Under the pieces are notes generated by a model that did not search any database, was not told the DNA's origin, and saw only the letters and a list, made by a program, of their open reading frames with translations. Made by a program: the position numbers and the translations under genes. From assembly GCF_902686445.1 (NCBI RefSeq), contig NC_062219.1:110919160-110983159 (forward strand): a stretch of DNA of 64,000 bases. Direction: 5' to 3'. Numbering within the stretch: the stretch's first letter is position 1; each line of letters starts with the position of its first letter. This DNA is from Sciurus carolinensis. Taxonomy: Eukaryota > Chordata > Mammalia > Rodentia > Sciuridae. Below are positions 23,096 to 35,000 of the stretch, one piece after another.

Positions 23096-23455
23096 ACTTT
23101 TAAAATTTTATTGTGGTATAATTTACATCATATAAAATTCACTATTATGTGTTAACTGATTTTTAGTAAACTTATACAGTTGTGTAACCATCACTTAATC
23201 CAGTTTTAAAACATTTCTATTCCTATTAATTTGCCTTATCTGAACATTTGATATAAGTGGAATCATATATTGGTAGTATTTTCCACCTAATCTCTTCTAT
23301 AAAGCAAAATGATCTTGAGATTTATCTACATTGTAACATGCTTTGGTATTTCCTTCATTTTAATAGCAAAACAATGTTGTATGAACATTCCAAATTTTGT
23401 TTATGCTTTACCAGTTGATGCACATGTTGGATACTATTTGCTTTTTGGTTCTTGT
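23096..23455 (-). mobile_element. Old L1 (L1M) 3' end
   Basis: Reverse L1M 3' UTR to ORF2-end landmarks: 'tattgtggtataatttacat', 'cagttgtgtaaccatcactt', 'ataagtggaatcatatattg', 'cagttgatgcacatgttgg'. Confidence 0.75.
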
Positions 23456-23488
23456 GAATTGCCTTTTAGATCCTTGTTTCGCTCAACC

Positions 23489-23821
23489 TTACTCAGTTCA
23501 GGCTGCTATAACAAAGTATCATAGACTGGGGGCACTCATTAGCAACAGATTTGTCTTTCTTCTAATTTGTAAACTGGAAGTCTTATGATCAGGGTGTATG
23601 ATTAGCTTTGGTGAACACCCTTTTTTGGATGCAGATTTCTGACTTATTGTATTACCTCACATGAGGGTCTAAGGGGCAAGAAAGCTCTCTCTAAACTCAT
23701 GAGGGTAGAACCTTCTTGAACTGATTACCTTCCAGAAGCCTCATTTCCTAATACTATCACTTTGGGGGTTCAGAATTCAATATGAATGTTGGAAGGACAC
23801 AAATATTTGGTCTGTTGTACT
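23489..23821 (-). repeat. MaLR (MLT1/MST-like) solo LTR
   Basis: Reverse MaLR LTR order: 'cagttcaggctgctataaca', 'catagactggggg', then 'acctcacatgagggtc', 'tgattaccttccagaagcc', 'tactatcactttgggggttc', ending 'ggacacaaatatttggtctg'. Old non-coding solo LTR of an ERVL-MaLR retroelement; no internal genes. Confidence 0.75.
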
Positions 23822-24340
23822 GACAGTCTATTATGAAAAAGGCCCACTACCTCAGGATAGTGGAGGTGCTGGCCTTTTCTGTTCATGTGCTACTAATGTC
23901 ACCACTTTGACAATACTTGAAATCAAGTTAGCCCCTCTTTGGCAGCATTAGCAATATTTCTTGTTATCACATTCAGTCTTGTCCTGGTTGAACTATCATA
24001 TACAAAGCTGGTAGCTTGTCCCAGAAAAACCTCCACAGACTCGTACTGTTCTCACCAGTGTTTGGTGGTTTTCATTAGTAACCGCTTCTCAGTTTTTTGT
24101 AAGCCTATGGTTGATTTTCTGAATACTGAAATAGTTGTTTTTGACAGTTGTATGGAGCTTTACAACTTTGGGGAATGGTCCAGAATTTTAGTTGTCCTCC
24201 TGTTTATCAGAATAGATCTGCTTGAGCATTTTAACTAAATATGGGATGCAGTTTATTTTCAAACTTAAAATGATTCACATATGAAATATAATCTGAAATT
24301 CAGGTTTACTCAGCTATCTTCTTTTCCTGAATACCCTTTA

Positions 24341-24480
24341 TTTTTTTAAAAAAATATTTTGTAGTTGTAGATGGACAGCATGCATGCCTTTATATGTTTA
24401 TTTTTGTGCATTGCGAAGGATCGGACCCAGTGCCTCACACATGCTAGGAAGCACTCTGCCACTGAGCTACAGCCCCAGCC
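24341..24480 (-). mobile_element. ID-type SINE with 'gtagatggacagcatg' extension
   Basis: 'tttgtagttgtagatggaca' precedes a reverse ID body ('ggatcggacccagtgcctca' ... 'gagctacagccccagcc'). Flanks cctgaatacccttta (24326-24340) and cctggataccctgta (24481-24495) look like a target-site duplication with 3 of 15 mismatches. The same extended unit recurs at 44171, 55696 and 56843. Confidence 0.88.
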
Positions 24481-24844
24481 CCTGGATACCCTGTATTTGA
24501 AAGGACATTTCTCCTGGGAAAGAAGAGGACTTGTAATTCATATTTCAAAGCCCTTTTTAAAGATAGGCCTGCTGGAAATTATATATCTGAGATGGAGATC
24601 TGAAAAAAGTAGCAAAGAGTTCTAGCAAGAAGGAATGATCTTTGTATAAAGATGCTCATTCTTGAAGTTTAGAATGTAGGTACTTGCCTCTTCAATTTGA
24701 GTTTGTACTGATGAGGCTAAGCAATTAAGTAGCATTAGGCAGAAGTAAGCAGTCAGGTTATAGGTACTAAGTGTGTGTTTGTGTTTACTATTTAAAGCTT
24801 ACTCCTCTTCTTCACCCCTTTGTTGTTCAAGTCGTATCTGTTCT

Positions 24845-25030
24845 TGGGAGGCAGTATTTGAATTGGTTAAGACGTCAGGTTGTGGACTCAGACTGAGATT
24901 CAAACATGTAGCCACCTTTATATTCTTGGATAAATCACATGACCCGAAAATCTCAGTTTTTCCTTTTTATAAAGGAGATTAATACTAACATTTTCATGTC
25001 TTTCTTTGAGAACTGAATTAGTACATTTCC
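24845..25030 (+). repeat. MIR
   Basis: 'ggttgtggactcagactgag', 'attcaaacatgtagcc', 'ggataaatcacatgacc', 'tctcagtttttcc' and 'ataaaggagattaatact' give a nearly complete MIR order. Confidence 0.75.
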
Positions 25031-26599
25031 ATTCTTGGGCGAGTTCTATGATTTTCTAGAATAGCACCTCTTCTAGGCAACCTGTATCGAATCATTTTGC
25101 AAAGTAAATAAAATTAATATATAAGAAGACAATGTGTTCCAAAATTGGGATCTTCTAAAACATAGTGAAGTGGTACATTTGGGTATGTTTTTTCTCCATG
25201 AACAATCACCAATAAAAAAGTAATGGAATGATGTAGAATGATCACTAAAATTAAAATAAAAATTTAACACTTTTAAAGATAATTTAACATGAAAAATGCA
25301 TTGATATTAAGAAAGACCTTAGGGACAAAGAGATCTATCCTGTCATTAATTCTGTTGGATGAATTTGGATTATGCTATCATGTAATAGCAAAAATGTTTA
25401 AAAATAGATTTGAGGCCATCTTTTGCAGTAATTTTTATTGAATAACTAGATCTGACAAAGGCCTTACTATTGTCGGTCAACCTACTTGGTGTAGCAGAGC
25501 TGATGAGAGATTGTAAACATTCAGAAAAAGCAAAACTCCTTTACCTTTGAATTTGAACTGCTTCTGGAGAATGCAGAGATCCAGTTTTAGAGGGGATTTG
25601 AAATTGCCACCTCCTGGGACAGGAAAGTTAACTGAACATTGTTCTAACCAGCCTGAAATGTCTGTTCAGTATAGTTGAAATGAAATAATACTTAACTAAA
25701 GTTGTAATTTACCTCTTGTTCTCTATTCATGTTGCTTCTTGGAAAAACATTTATTTTATAGACTTAACTAGATGACAGTAGTTAGAAGTAAGTGTTAATA
25801 ATGTTAGATTTTGTATTTTTTTTCCCATATTTTCACTTTGATGTTATGCCTTCCATTAATCTGGAGATGTTTTCATAAGTGAGGTAAGGAAGAAGGCTTT
25901 TTTCCCTAACCCAAATTGCTTGTCTTGTTTTTCTTAGTATTACTAAATGAATGGATGATCCATTCTTTCCTCATTGACTTGAGAAGCCTTTTGTTAGTCA
26001 TGTGTAGAAATGGTCATGTTTTTATATTTTGTTTCATTCGTTAGTTCATCTCTTGAACAAATGTCTCTTGAACACTTCGTGTGTATGAGACAATATGTCG
26101 TAAAATGGGAATAACTTAGGGTAGGTTAGTTATTAAATAAATGCTTTACACATCATACACATTTGCTGCTATTTAAGGTGCCATGTGTTAGTGGTGCTTA
26201 ATGCTATGATAGGTTATGTAAATTATTTATCTGTTCCTGACTGTTATACTCCTTTTGTAGAATTCATTCTTTTATTTAATAATATGGTACCCTCTCCATA
26301 GTGACTTTAACATATTTCTTAGTTTTGAAATATGCATTCCTGTTGACAGACCCATCAATTTTATGGATTGGTTTTATGATAATAAACCTTTGTATACAGA
26401 AGTATAGTGTGATTTTCTATTTCTGGTATATTTAAGAATATGTGTCTGTTAGAAAAACTTATTCATATAGGACTTACATATATATATTTCTTGTGTGGTT
26501 GATAGTTACTGTTGTAATTGAGATTTTTTGGTATATATTTCTAATTGTTTATTTGTGATAAATGGGAAAGCTACTTTTTTTCATTATTTATATATTTTG
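25031..26599. other. AT-rich intronic stretch, nothing recognised
   Basis: No exon or repeat family firmly recognised. Confidence 0.5.
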
Positions 26600-26900
26600 C
26601 CTCCCTATAACCTTGTTTTAAAAATTTTTATTAGTGATACTTTTCAGTAGACTAACATTCTTTCTCAAAGTAGAGAAACTTGTCATGCATATATTGACAA
26701 TTTGTCTTTCACTTCTTACTTTTTATCCTTGTCATCTTTCATTAACTATGACTTCTAGTTTCAATATTAATAGCAGGTACTCTTGCTTTGTTTCTAATTT
26801 TAACAGACTATGCCTGCATTTTCACTACTTGACACTGCATTAGCTGTGTGTTTTGGATTATTAAGTTAAATACATATATTTTTCATTTGTAAAGAATCTG
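26600..26900 (-). mobile_element. Old L1 ORF2-region fragment (tentative)
   Basis: Sequence such as 'taatagcaggtactcttgct' with 'gtttctaattttaacagac' resembles the reverse L1 ORF2 block that includes 'gaatagcagtggtgagag ... cttgtcttgttcc'. Very diverged. Confidence 0.45.
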
Positions 26901-27179
26901 AATTTTATTTTACTTTTTGGTAACTGTATAAGTGATGTTGTCATATGAAGTCATGTACTCACTAAACCTTTTTTTCCCTTAGTACCCAGCTCAGTTTCCC
27001 AGATTTTCCTAGTTGTAGATTGGGTCATGCCATTGAGCTCTGGTCAATGAAATGTGAGTAGAAGACCATCTCCAGGTCTGACAACTCCTATAAGAAAATC
27101 TAGGGTCCATACTCCAGCGTAAAGGCACAGGCAGCAGCTTTCTCAGTGGGACCACTGAAGCCTAGGAAATACTGCCAAG

Positions 27180-27845
27180 AGTTAATAAATGGGATGGCAT
27201 CAAATTAAAAAACTTCTGTATAGCAAAGGAAATAGGAATGTGAAGAGAGAACCTATAGAATGGGAGAAAATCTTTGCTAGCTACTCTTCTGAAAGAGAAT
27301 TAATATCTGGAGTATATAAAGAATTCAAAATACTTAACGCCAAAACCCAAACAATTCTATTAATAAATGGGCCAATGGATTAAACAGACACTTCTCAAAA
27401 GAAGTAATTCAAATAACCAATAAATATATAAAACATTGTTAGCAATTAGGGAAATGCAAAATCAAAACAACACTAAGATTTCATTTCACACAGGTCAGAA
27501 TGGCAGTCAGAATACAAGACCATATGTTAAGGGAAATAAACTAAACTCAGAAGGTCAGGGATTATTTTTTCTCATGTAGAAGCTAAAGAGGAAAAAGGAA
27601 AAGAAAGGTTGAGCAGGCAGGGATCTCTTGAAAATCCGATGGAGATCAGAAAGGAAAGGGACCAAGGGAGGAGAGGAAGGTAGGAGGGGGTAAGTGCTAG
27701 GAAGTGGTAGTGGCCAAATTATATTATTATATTGTGTACATGTACAAATATGTAACAACAAATTCCATCATTATGTATAGTGATAATGTACCAATATAAA
27801 ATGTGGAAAGAAGGAAAAATCAAAAATATATGAAAAGTAAAAAAC
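27180..27845 (+). mobile_element. Sciurid L1, 5'-truncated with an internal deletion
   Basis: Sense ORF2 C-terminal coding: WHQIKKLL at 27195-27218, then NRNVKREPIEWEKIFASYSS and ELISGVYKEFK. The sequence jumps at about 27506-27515 from 'ggtcagaatggcagt' to near-3' UTR sequence ('actcagaaggtcaggg', 'tgtacatgtacaaatatgta'). It ends in an A-rich stretch. Confidence 0.85.
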
Positions 27846-27879
27846 GTGAGGGGATCAGCTGGAAATAGTCATATACCAG

Positions 27880-28035
27880 TGATCTTGTTTTGACTCTTAC
27901 TAGCCAAATTATCTTGGCCAAGTCACTTAGACTTTCCTGATTTTTAATTATATATAAAAAATAAAGACAATATATAACCTCCACCCCTCAAAAAGTTATG
28001 AGAAATAGCATGAGGTAAATGAAAGTGCTTTGTTT
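27880..28035 (+). repeat. MIR
   Basis: 'tgactcttactagccaaatt', 'cttggccaagtcacttagac', 'gagaaatagcatgaggtaaa' and 'tgaaagtgctttg' are in MIR order. Confidence 0.7.
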
Positions 28036-28779
28036 CTACTTCCTAACAGATGAAATATATCATATAAAAGTAAAATATAACATAACAAAATGATAAAATA
28101 TTAATGAAGTTTGAGGAAGAATATATATTGGTTTTCTCATGTAAGTTCATAGTAAGCAATAATGTTTTCATACCTGGTGCTTAAGAAATAACATTTGAAT
28201 TTGCTGTTTCAGTGCAATTTAAACTTAGTATAATATGTCATTACAAACTACTTTATCTTCAGATACTTTTGTGTTATACTAACATACATGATTAGTGTGT
28301 AGTCATTATTCAAGTACTGTATTCTTTTATTGCAGTTTAGTTTTATGACTCAAATACGTAGATTGCATCTTACTTTCAAGGATAACATTGAAAAAAATCA
28401 AACTCTGAAATTTAAAGAACTTTGTGATTTTGACTTATATGTAACAATTACTTTGATAGTTTCTTTTATCAGAACTGACATGTAGGATATTAATGTGTGT
28501 TTTTATTTTGACCAGTTATTAGAAGTGCATGTATACTTGAAGTACAGTGGTTATTCATAGACTTGGAAAGAAAGTATCCTGGATCCTGCTTAAGATATAT
28601 AATTAGAGAAAGAATAAATTCCTAATTCATTATAGATTTTGTGAACATAAGGGAATGAAGTTTTTCTTTCTGCTGCCTTATTTCACTGAGTCTGGAAGCG
28701 GGTAAGTCATTAATTTTAAATCAGAATACTTTAAAACATAAAACAGTCTTCAGTTTGATTTAGCCCAACTTCTTTTAGT
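28036..28779. other. Intronic stretch, nothing recognised
   Basis: AT-rich; no family or exon seen. Confidence 0.5.
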
Positions 28780-28850
28780 TAAAGATAAGGAAACTTCGGT
28801 TCTTAAAGAGGGAATAACTTAAACAGGATCTTGGAGATGAGAGCAATGAT
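28780..28850 (-). repeat. MIR fragment
   Basis: 'gataaggaaacttcggttct' then 'aaagagggaataacttaaac' corresponds to the gaggaaactgaggctcagag...ttaagtaac block. Confidence 0.55.
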
Positions 28851-28989
28851 ACTGAATAGGTACCCCAAATTCTTGCTATAATGTTCTTTCTTGGTACTTG
28901 CAACTGTTTAATTTTTTTTTCTCATTTAAAGTTTCTTTCCACTAATAGAACTCTTAAATTCAAAGGATAAGGGATACCCTCAAATTATC

Positions 28990-29480
28990 TCAGATGATGA
29001 AGTTACGGTAAAAGTACAGAGAAAGACACATGGACCTATCACCTCAGCAGCTACAAAACTGTGTCCCCAAAAGGGTAGGAATAAACTTTTATACAAATGT
29101 TCATTGCTGCATTATTCATAGTAATCAGAAAGAGGAAAACAGGTCCATGAGCTGAAATTTATTATAAATAAAAGGTGAATCATTCATACAATGTAGTATT
29201 ATTTGACCTTTAAAAGGAATGACAGTGATAAAAAGTTATATGATAGATGGACCTTGAAAGCATCATATAAATTATAAAATGTTTATATTATGCAAATCAA
29301 TAGAGATCAAATTGTTTAGTGGTTTCCCAAGACTGGATAGAGATTGGGAGAGGCAGTGAGAATATGGAATGACTGGGTAGGGTGGTAGTGCTAGGAAAAT
29401 TCTTTTTAGGGTGAAGAAAATATTTTAAAATTACATTGTAAAGATGGTTTCATAACTCAGTGAATGTGCTAAAACCCATC
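28990..29480 (+). mobile_element. Old L1 (L1M) 3' end
   Basis: Sense landmarks: 'gttcattgctgcattattca', 'catacaatgtagtattattt', 'tagtggtttcccaagactgg' and 'gggtgaagaaaatatt'. Parallels the element at 6760-7172. Confidence 0.75.
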
Positions 29481-29908
29481 ACTTATATTAAATGGATGAG
29501 TTTTATGATAAACTAATGATCTTTCAACAAAACTGTTAAAATATTTTTTAGAACACTCTGATTGCTTCATTGTCTTGGCCATCTTTGTGACATGACTCCT
29601 TTTTATTTCTCTTTTTTCTCCTGCAGTCCTCTCTGTCCCTCTGTCCTTTCCTGACTACTCCTTAACAAATTTCCCCCAAAGAGAAGATGTGATTGATTAA
29701 TAATTGCCAACTAACACCTTTTATTTCTTGCATACCATAATGATTGCCATGATAGAAAGTTTCATTTTAAATAAATTTACTGAAGTAGAAATGTATATTA
29801 GCTAATAGAAAATAATAATAAGTAAAACACAGCTAGGAAAGGTGATAGGTAGTCCGCTGACTGACATTTTAGTCCATATGATCTAGGACCTCATGAACTT
29901 TCAATAAG

Positions 29909-29910
29909 TT

Positions 29911-29943
<33 letters not shown>
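29909..29943. repeat. (CT)n microsatellite
   Basis: An uninterrupted tctctctc run of about 28 bases, then tttctctttttt. Confidence 0.95.
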
Positions 29944-29944
<1 letters not shown>

Positions 29945-30269
29945 TTTTAAATGGCTTGTTCCTTACATGTTTTCTTTTTTTTTTCCTTCCTAATAAGTAC
30001 ACATAAGTTTCATTTGGGGACAGGAAAAATGTGAACATTTCAGAGTAATCTTAGTAAAGTAATATGTGGTACTGAAAAATTTTTTTTCATTTCATTTTCA
30101 TTATCTTTTTTTGACAGTAATTAATATTTTTTACAAAAAATTTTTTCTCATACATTTATATAGGGTAACAATGTCTGTCTTATTCTACCATCCTTCCCAT
30201 CCCATCCCCTGACTCCCCTGTGTACAATTCAAAGTTTCTTCTTTCTTTTCTAACCACCCCCCACTATGG

Positions 30270-33200
30270 ATCAGCATCTACTTATCAGAGAAAACATTTG
30301 ACCTTTTGGTTTTTTCTTTATCCATTCATCTGTTGAAGCACCATAGTTTAGCTATTGTGAATTGTGCTGCTATAAACATTGAAGTGACTGTGACACTCTA
30401 GTATGCTGATTTTAAGTATTTTGGGTATAAACCGAGGACTGGGATAACGGGTCAGATGGTGGTTCCATTCCACATTCTCTGAGGACTTTCCATACTGCTT
30501 TCCAAAGTAGTTGCAATAATCTGCAGTCCCACCAACAAGGTATGAGTGTACCTTTTTCCCCATATCCTCGACAACACTTATTGCTTGCATTCTTGATAAT
30601 TGCCATTCTGATTAGAGTGAGATGAATGAAATCTTAGAGTAATTTTGATTTGCATTTCTTTAACTGCAAGAGATGATGAACATTTTTTTCATATGTTTGT
30701 TGATCAATTATATTTCTTCTGCAAAGTGTTCAGTTCCTTAGCCCATTTATTGATCGGGTTATTTGTTTTTGTGGTGTTAAGTTTTTTGAGTACTTCATAT
30801 ATTCTGGAGATTAGTGCTCTATCTGAGGTGCATGTGGTAAAGATTTTTTTCCATTCTGTAGGCTCTCTTTTCACATTCTTGATGGTTTCCTTTTCTGAGA
30901 AGAAGCTTTTGGTTTGAATCCATCCCATTTATTGATTCTTAATTTTACTTCTTTTGCTTTAGGAGTCTTGTTAAAGAGGTCAGGTCCTAAGCTGACATGA
31001 TGAAGATTTGGGCCTACTTTTTCTTCTACAGAGTCTCTCTTCTAGTGCCTAAGTCTTTGATCCACTTTGAGTTGATTTTTATATAAGGTGTGAGAAAAAG
31101 GTTTTCCAGTTTTCCCAGCACCATTTGTTGAATAGGCTATCTTTTCTCCAATGTATATTTTCAGCACCTTTGCCTCGTATGAGATAATCATATTTATGTG
31201 GGTTTGTCTCTGTGTCTTCTATCTTGTACCATTGGTCTACCTGCCTATTTCTGTGTGAATACCATACCAGTTTTGTTACTATTGCTCTGTAGTATAGTTT
31301 GAGGTCTAGTAGTGTGATATCTCCTGCTTCCCTCTTCTTGTTAAGGATTGCCTTGGCTAGTCTGGGTCTCTTATTTTTTCAAACGAATTTCACTATTGCT
31401 TTTTCTGTTTCTATGAAGACTGTTACTGGGATTTTAATAGAAATTGCATTATACGTGTGTTATACTTTTGGTAGTATGAACATTTTGACAATATTAATAC
31501 TTCCTATCCAAGAGCATGGGAGATCTTTCCATCTTCTAAGGTCTTTAATTTCTTTCTTTACTGTTCTGTAGTTTTCATTGTATAGGTCTTTCATCTTTTT
31601 TGTCAGCTTGATTCCCAAGTGTTTTGTTTTTTTGGGGGGCTATTGTGAATGGGGTAGTATTTATAATTTCTGTTGCAGTGAATTTGTTGCTTATGTATAG
31701 AATTGCATTTGATTTATGGGTATTGATTTTATATCCTGCTATTTTGCTGAATTCATTTATGAGTTCTAGAAGTTTTCCAGTGGAATTTTTTGGATCTTCT
31801 AACTACAGAAATATGTCACTGGGAAATAGTGGCAGTTTGAGTTCTTCTTTTCCTATTCGTATCCCTTTAATTTCTTTTGTTTGTTTGATTACTCTGGCTC
31901 GAGTTTCAAGGACAGTGTTGAATAGAAGTGGTAAAAGAGGGCATCCCTGTCTTTTTCCAGTACTTGGAGGATGTGCTTTCCATTTTTCTCCATTTAGAAT
32001 CATGTTGGTCATGGGCTAAGTATAGATAGGTTTTACACTGTTGAGGTATTTTCCTACTGCCCTAGATTTTCTAGTGTTTTGAACATGAAGGGGTACTGCA
32101 TTTTGTCAAATGCTTTTTCTGCATCTATTGAGACGATCATTGTTCTTGTCTTTATTGATGTGATGAATTACATTTATTGATTTTCATATGTTGAACCAAC
32201 CTTTCATTCCAGGGGTGAAACCCAATTGATTATGATATACTATCTTTTAAATATGATTCTGTATTCAATTTGCCAGAATTTTATTGAGAATTTTTGCAAC
32301 TATGTTCATGAGAGCTCTTGATCTGAAGTTTTCTTTCCTTGATGTGTCTTTGTCTGATTTTGGTGTAAGGAATGAATAGAATGAGTTTGGAAGTGTATCC
32401 TCCTTTTCTATTTCATGGAATAATTTGAGGAGTTATTGGTGTCAATTTTTCTTTGAATGTCTTGTAGAACATGACTGAGTATCCGTCTGGTCCTAGACTT
32501 TTTTTGGTTGGTTGGCTTTTGATGGCATCTTCTATTTCATTGCTTGTCTGTTTAAATTGTGTATGTCCTCCTGCTTCAATTTGGGTAGATTGTGTGTCTA
32601 TAGAAATTTGTTGATGTCTTCGAGATTTTCTATTTTTTTGAGAAATAAATTTTCAAAATAGTTTCTGTTTATCTACTTTATTTCAGTAGTGTCCATCATG
32701 ATGTTTTCTTTTTCATCATGAATTTTAGTAATTTGAGTTTTGTCTCTTTCTCTTTGTTAGTGTTGCTAAGGGTTTATCAATTTTATTTATCTTTTTCAAG
32801 AACCAACTTTTCGTTTTGTCATTTTTTTTTTCAGTTGTTCCTTTTGTTTGAATTTCATTGATTACACCTCTGATTTTAATTATTTCCTGTCTTCCGCTGC
32901 TTTTGGTGTTGATCTGTTCTTCTTTTTCTTGGAATTTGATATGTAATATTAGGTCATTTATTTATTGACTTTTTATTCTTTTATTGAATGAGCCCGATGC
33001 AATGAATTTTCCTCTTTGTACTGCTTTCATAGTGTCCCAGAGGTTTTGATATGTTGTATCATTATTTTTGTTTACTTCTAAGAATTTTTTTTATCTCCTC
33101 CCTGATATCTTTTGCTTTCCATTCATCATTCAATAGCATGTTATTTAGTCTTCAGGTGTTGGAGTAGCTTCTATTTTTGATTTTATTGTTGATTTCTAGT

Positions 33201-33903
33201 TTCATTCCATTGTGATCTGATGGAATGCAGGGTAGTATTTATATATATATAAATTTTTTTTTGTATTTGCTGAGAGTTGCTTTATGGCATAACATATAGT
33301 TCATTTTAGAGAAGGATCCATGTGTTGCCAAGAAGAAAGTGCATTCTCTCGATGATGGATGAAATACTCTATATTTGTCTGTTAAGTCGAAGTCATTGAT
33401 TGTATTATTTAATTCTGTAGTATTTTTGTTTGGAAGATCTATCCAGTGTTGAGAGAGGTGTGTTAAATTCACCCAGTATTATTGTGTTGTGATCTATTTG
33501 ATTCTGGAAATTGAGAAGGGTTTGTTTGATGTACGTAGATGCTCCATTGTTTAGGGCATACATGTTTACGATCGTTATGTCTTGTTGGTGTATGATTCCC
33601 TTTAGCAGTGTGAAATGTCCTTCTTTATCCCTTCTGAGTAACTTTGATTTGAAGTCCACTTTGTTTGATATGAGGATGGAAAACCCTGCTTGTTCATGCA
33701 GTCCACGTAAATGATGTTTTTTCTCAACCTTCCACCTATAGTCTGTGTATATCTTTTCCTAGGAGGTCAGTCTCTTGAAGACAGCAAGTTGTTGGTTCAG
33801 TTTTTTTTTTTCTTTTTTTTTTTAATGCAGTCTGCCAGTCTGTGTCTTATGATTGATGAGTTTACGCTGTTAACATTCAGGGTTATTATTGAGATGTGGT
33901 CAT
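30270..33903 (-). pseudogene. L1 ORF2 remnant (endonuclease, reverse transcriptase, Cys-rich end)
   Basis: ORF2 encodes the nicking endonuclease and reverse transcriptase of L1. The start ATG aligns at 33901-33903, followed by ITLNVNSVNSSIIRHRLAD. Endonuclease pieces lie at 33405-33659 (DFKSKLLRRDKEGH, EFNTPLSTLDRSS) and 33239-33472 (FHPSSRECTFF). The reverse-transcriptase segment at 31803-32012 has [17 protein letters not shown], but its catalytic box reads FPSD in place of FADD. The C-terminal region shows KNVKREPTEWKKIF (about 30830) and CCRGYGEKGTLIPCWWDC (about 30535-30590), with some Cys/His positions changed. Many stops and frameshifts. Confidence 0.88.
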
Positions 33904-33939
33904 TTGGTTTATTTTTGGTTTTTAACTTGAATTAGTTTC

Positions 33940-35000
33940 TCCTTTGGTTGACCTTTTGTTTAGTGTGTAGTTCCTCCTTTTGCTGGTTTTCTTTTCTTTT
34001 TAAAATTCCTTCCTCATGGAATATTTTGCTGAGAATGTTCTTTAGTGCAGTCTTTCTAGTTGTGAATTCTTTTAACTTTTGTTTTCACGGAAGGTTTTTA
34101 TTTCATCTTCAAATCTGAAGCTTAGTTTCGCTCTATATAAAGTTCTTCGTGGGCAACCATTTTCTTTCAGAGTTTGACATTTGTTGTTCCAGAACCTCCT
34201 GTCATTGAGGGTCTGGATTGAGAAATCAGCTGGTAACTGAAATGGTTTCCTCTATATGTAATTTGATTTTTTACTGTCACATTCTTTAAAATTCTCTCCT
34301 TATTCTGTATGTTAGTTATTCTCATTATAATGTGTGGTTCTACTGTAATTTTGTGCATTTGGGGTCCTGTATACCTCTTATAGTTGATTTCTCCATTTCA
34401 TTCTTTAGATTTGGCAAGTTTTCTGATATTATATCATTGAAAAGATTGTGCATTTCTTTGGTCCATGCCTTTGTCTATTCCAGTAAATTTTAAATTTGGT
34501 CTTTCATGTTATCCCATATTTCTTAGAAGTTCTGTTCATAGTTTCTTACCATCATCTCTGTGCAGTCAACTTCATTTTCTAGAGTATATATTTAGTCTTC
34601 ATTGTCTGAGGTTCAGTCTTCCAAGTGGTCTAATCTGTTGGTGATACTTTCCATTGAGTTTTTAATTTGGTTTATTGTTTCCTTCATTTCAAGGATTTCT
34701 GCTTGATTCCTTTTTATAATCCCTGCCTCTTTATTGAAGTGATCTTTCGCTTCTTGTATTTTCTCTCTAGTACTATGCTTTATTTCAGTATTCAGTCTAT
34801 TTACTTTCTCAACTTTTTCTCTTACCTTTCTTCTGTTGTGTTGTCTGTGGATTATATTGTTGGAACATCTTGGTTTGTTTGAGGCACTTTGTTCCCTTGC
34901 TTTTTAATGTTGTGTGTCTTCTCATCTAGGGGTATGGAGCTGAGGCTCCAGATTCTATCCTGTAGTTTTTTAGTGTCCTTGAAGACTTTCAGTACCTCAC
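33940..35000 (-). pseudogene. L1 ORF1 remnant (RNA-binding protein)
   Basis: ORF1 encodes the L1 RNA-binding, coiled-coil chaperone. Recognisable in broken frames are EPHIIMRITNIQNKERILK (34167-34358) and, past a frameshift, LYRAKLSFRFEDEIKTF (about 34100-34150), which match the C-terminal domain order. The region 34450-34900 is Lys/Glu/Gln-rich in the minus frames, as expected of the coiled coil. The N-terminus is unclear. No intact frame. Confidence 0.78.

Noticed and set aside
23489..23821. Possible coding region in a tract with moderate GC
   Set aside because: Order of motifs matches a reverse MaLR LTR, which is non-coding.
31624..32019. 131-codon plus frame
   Set aside because: It is the antisense of the L1 reverse-transcriptase region.
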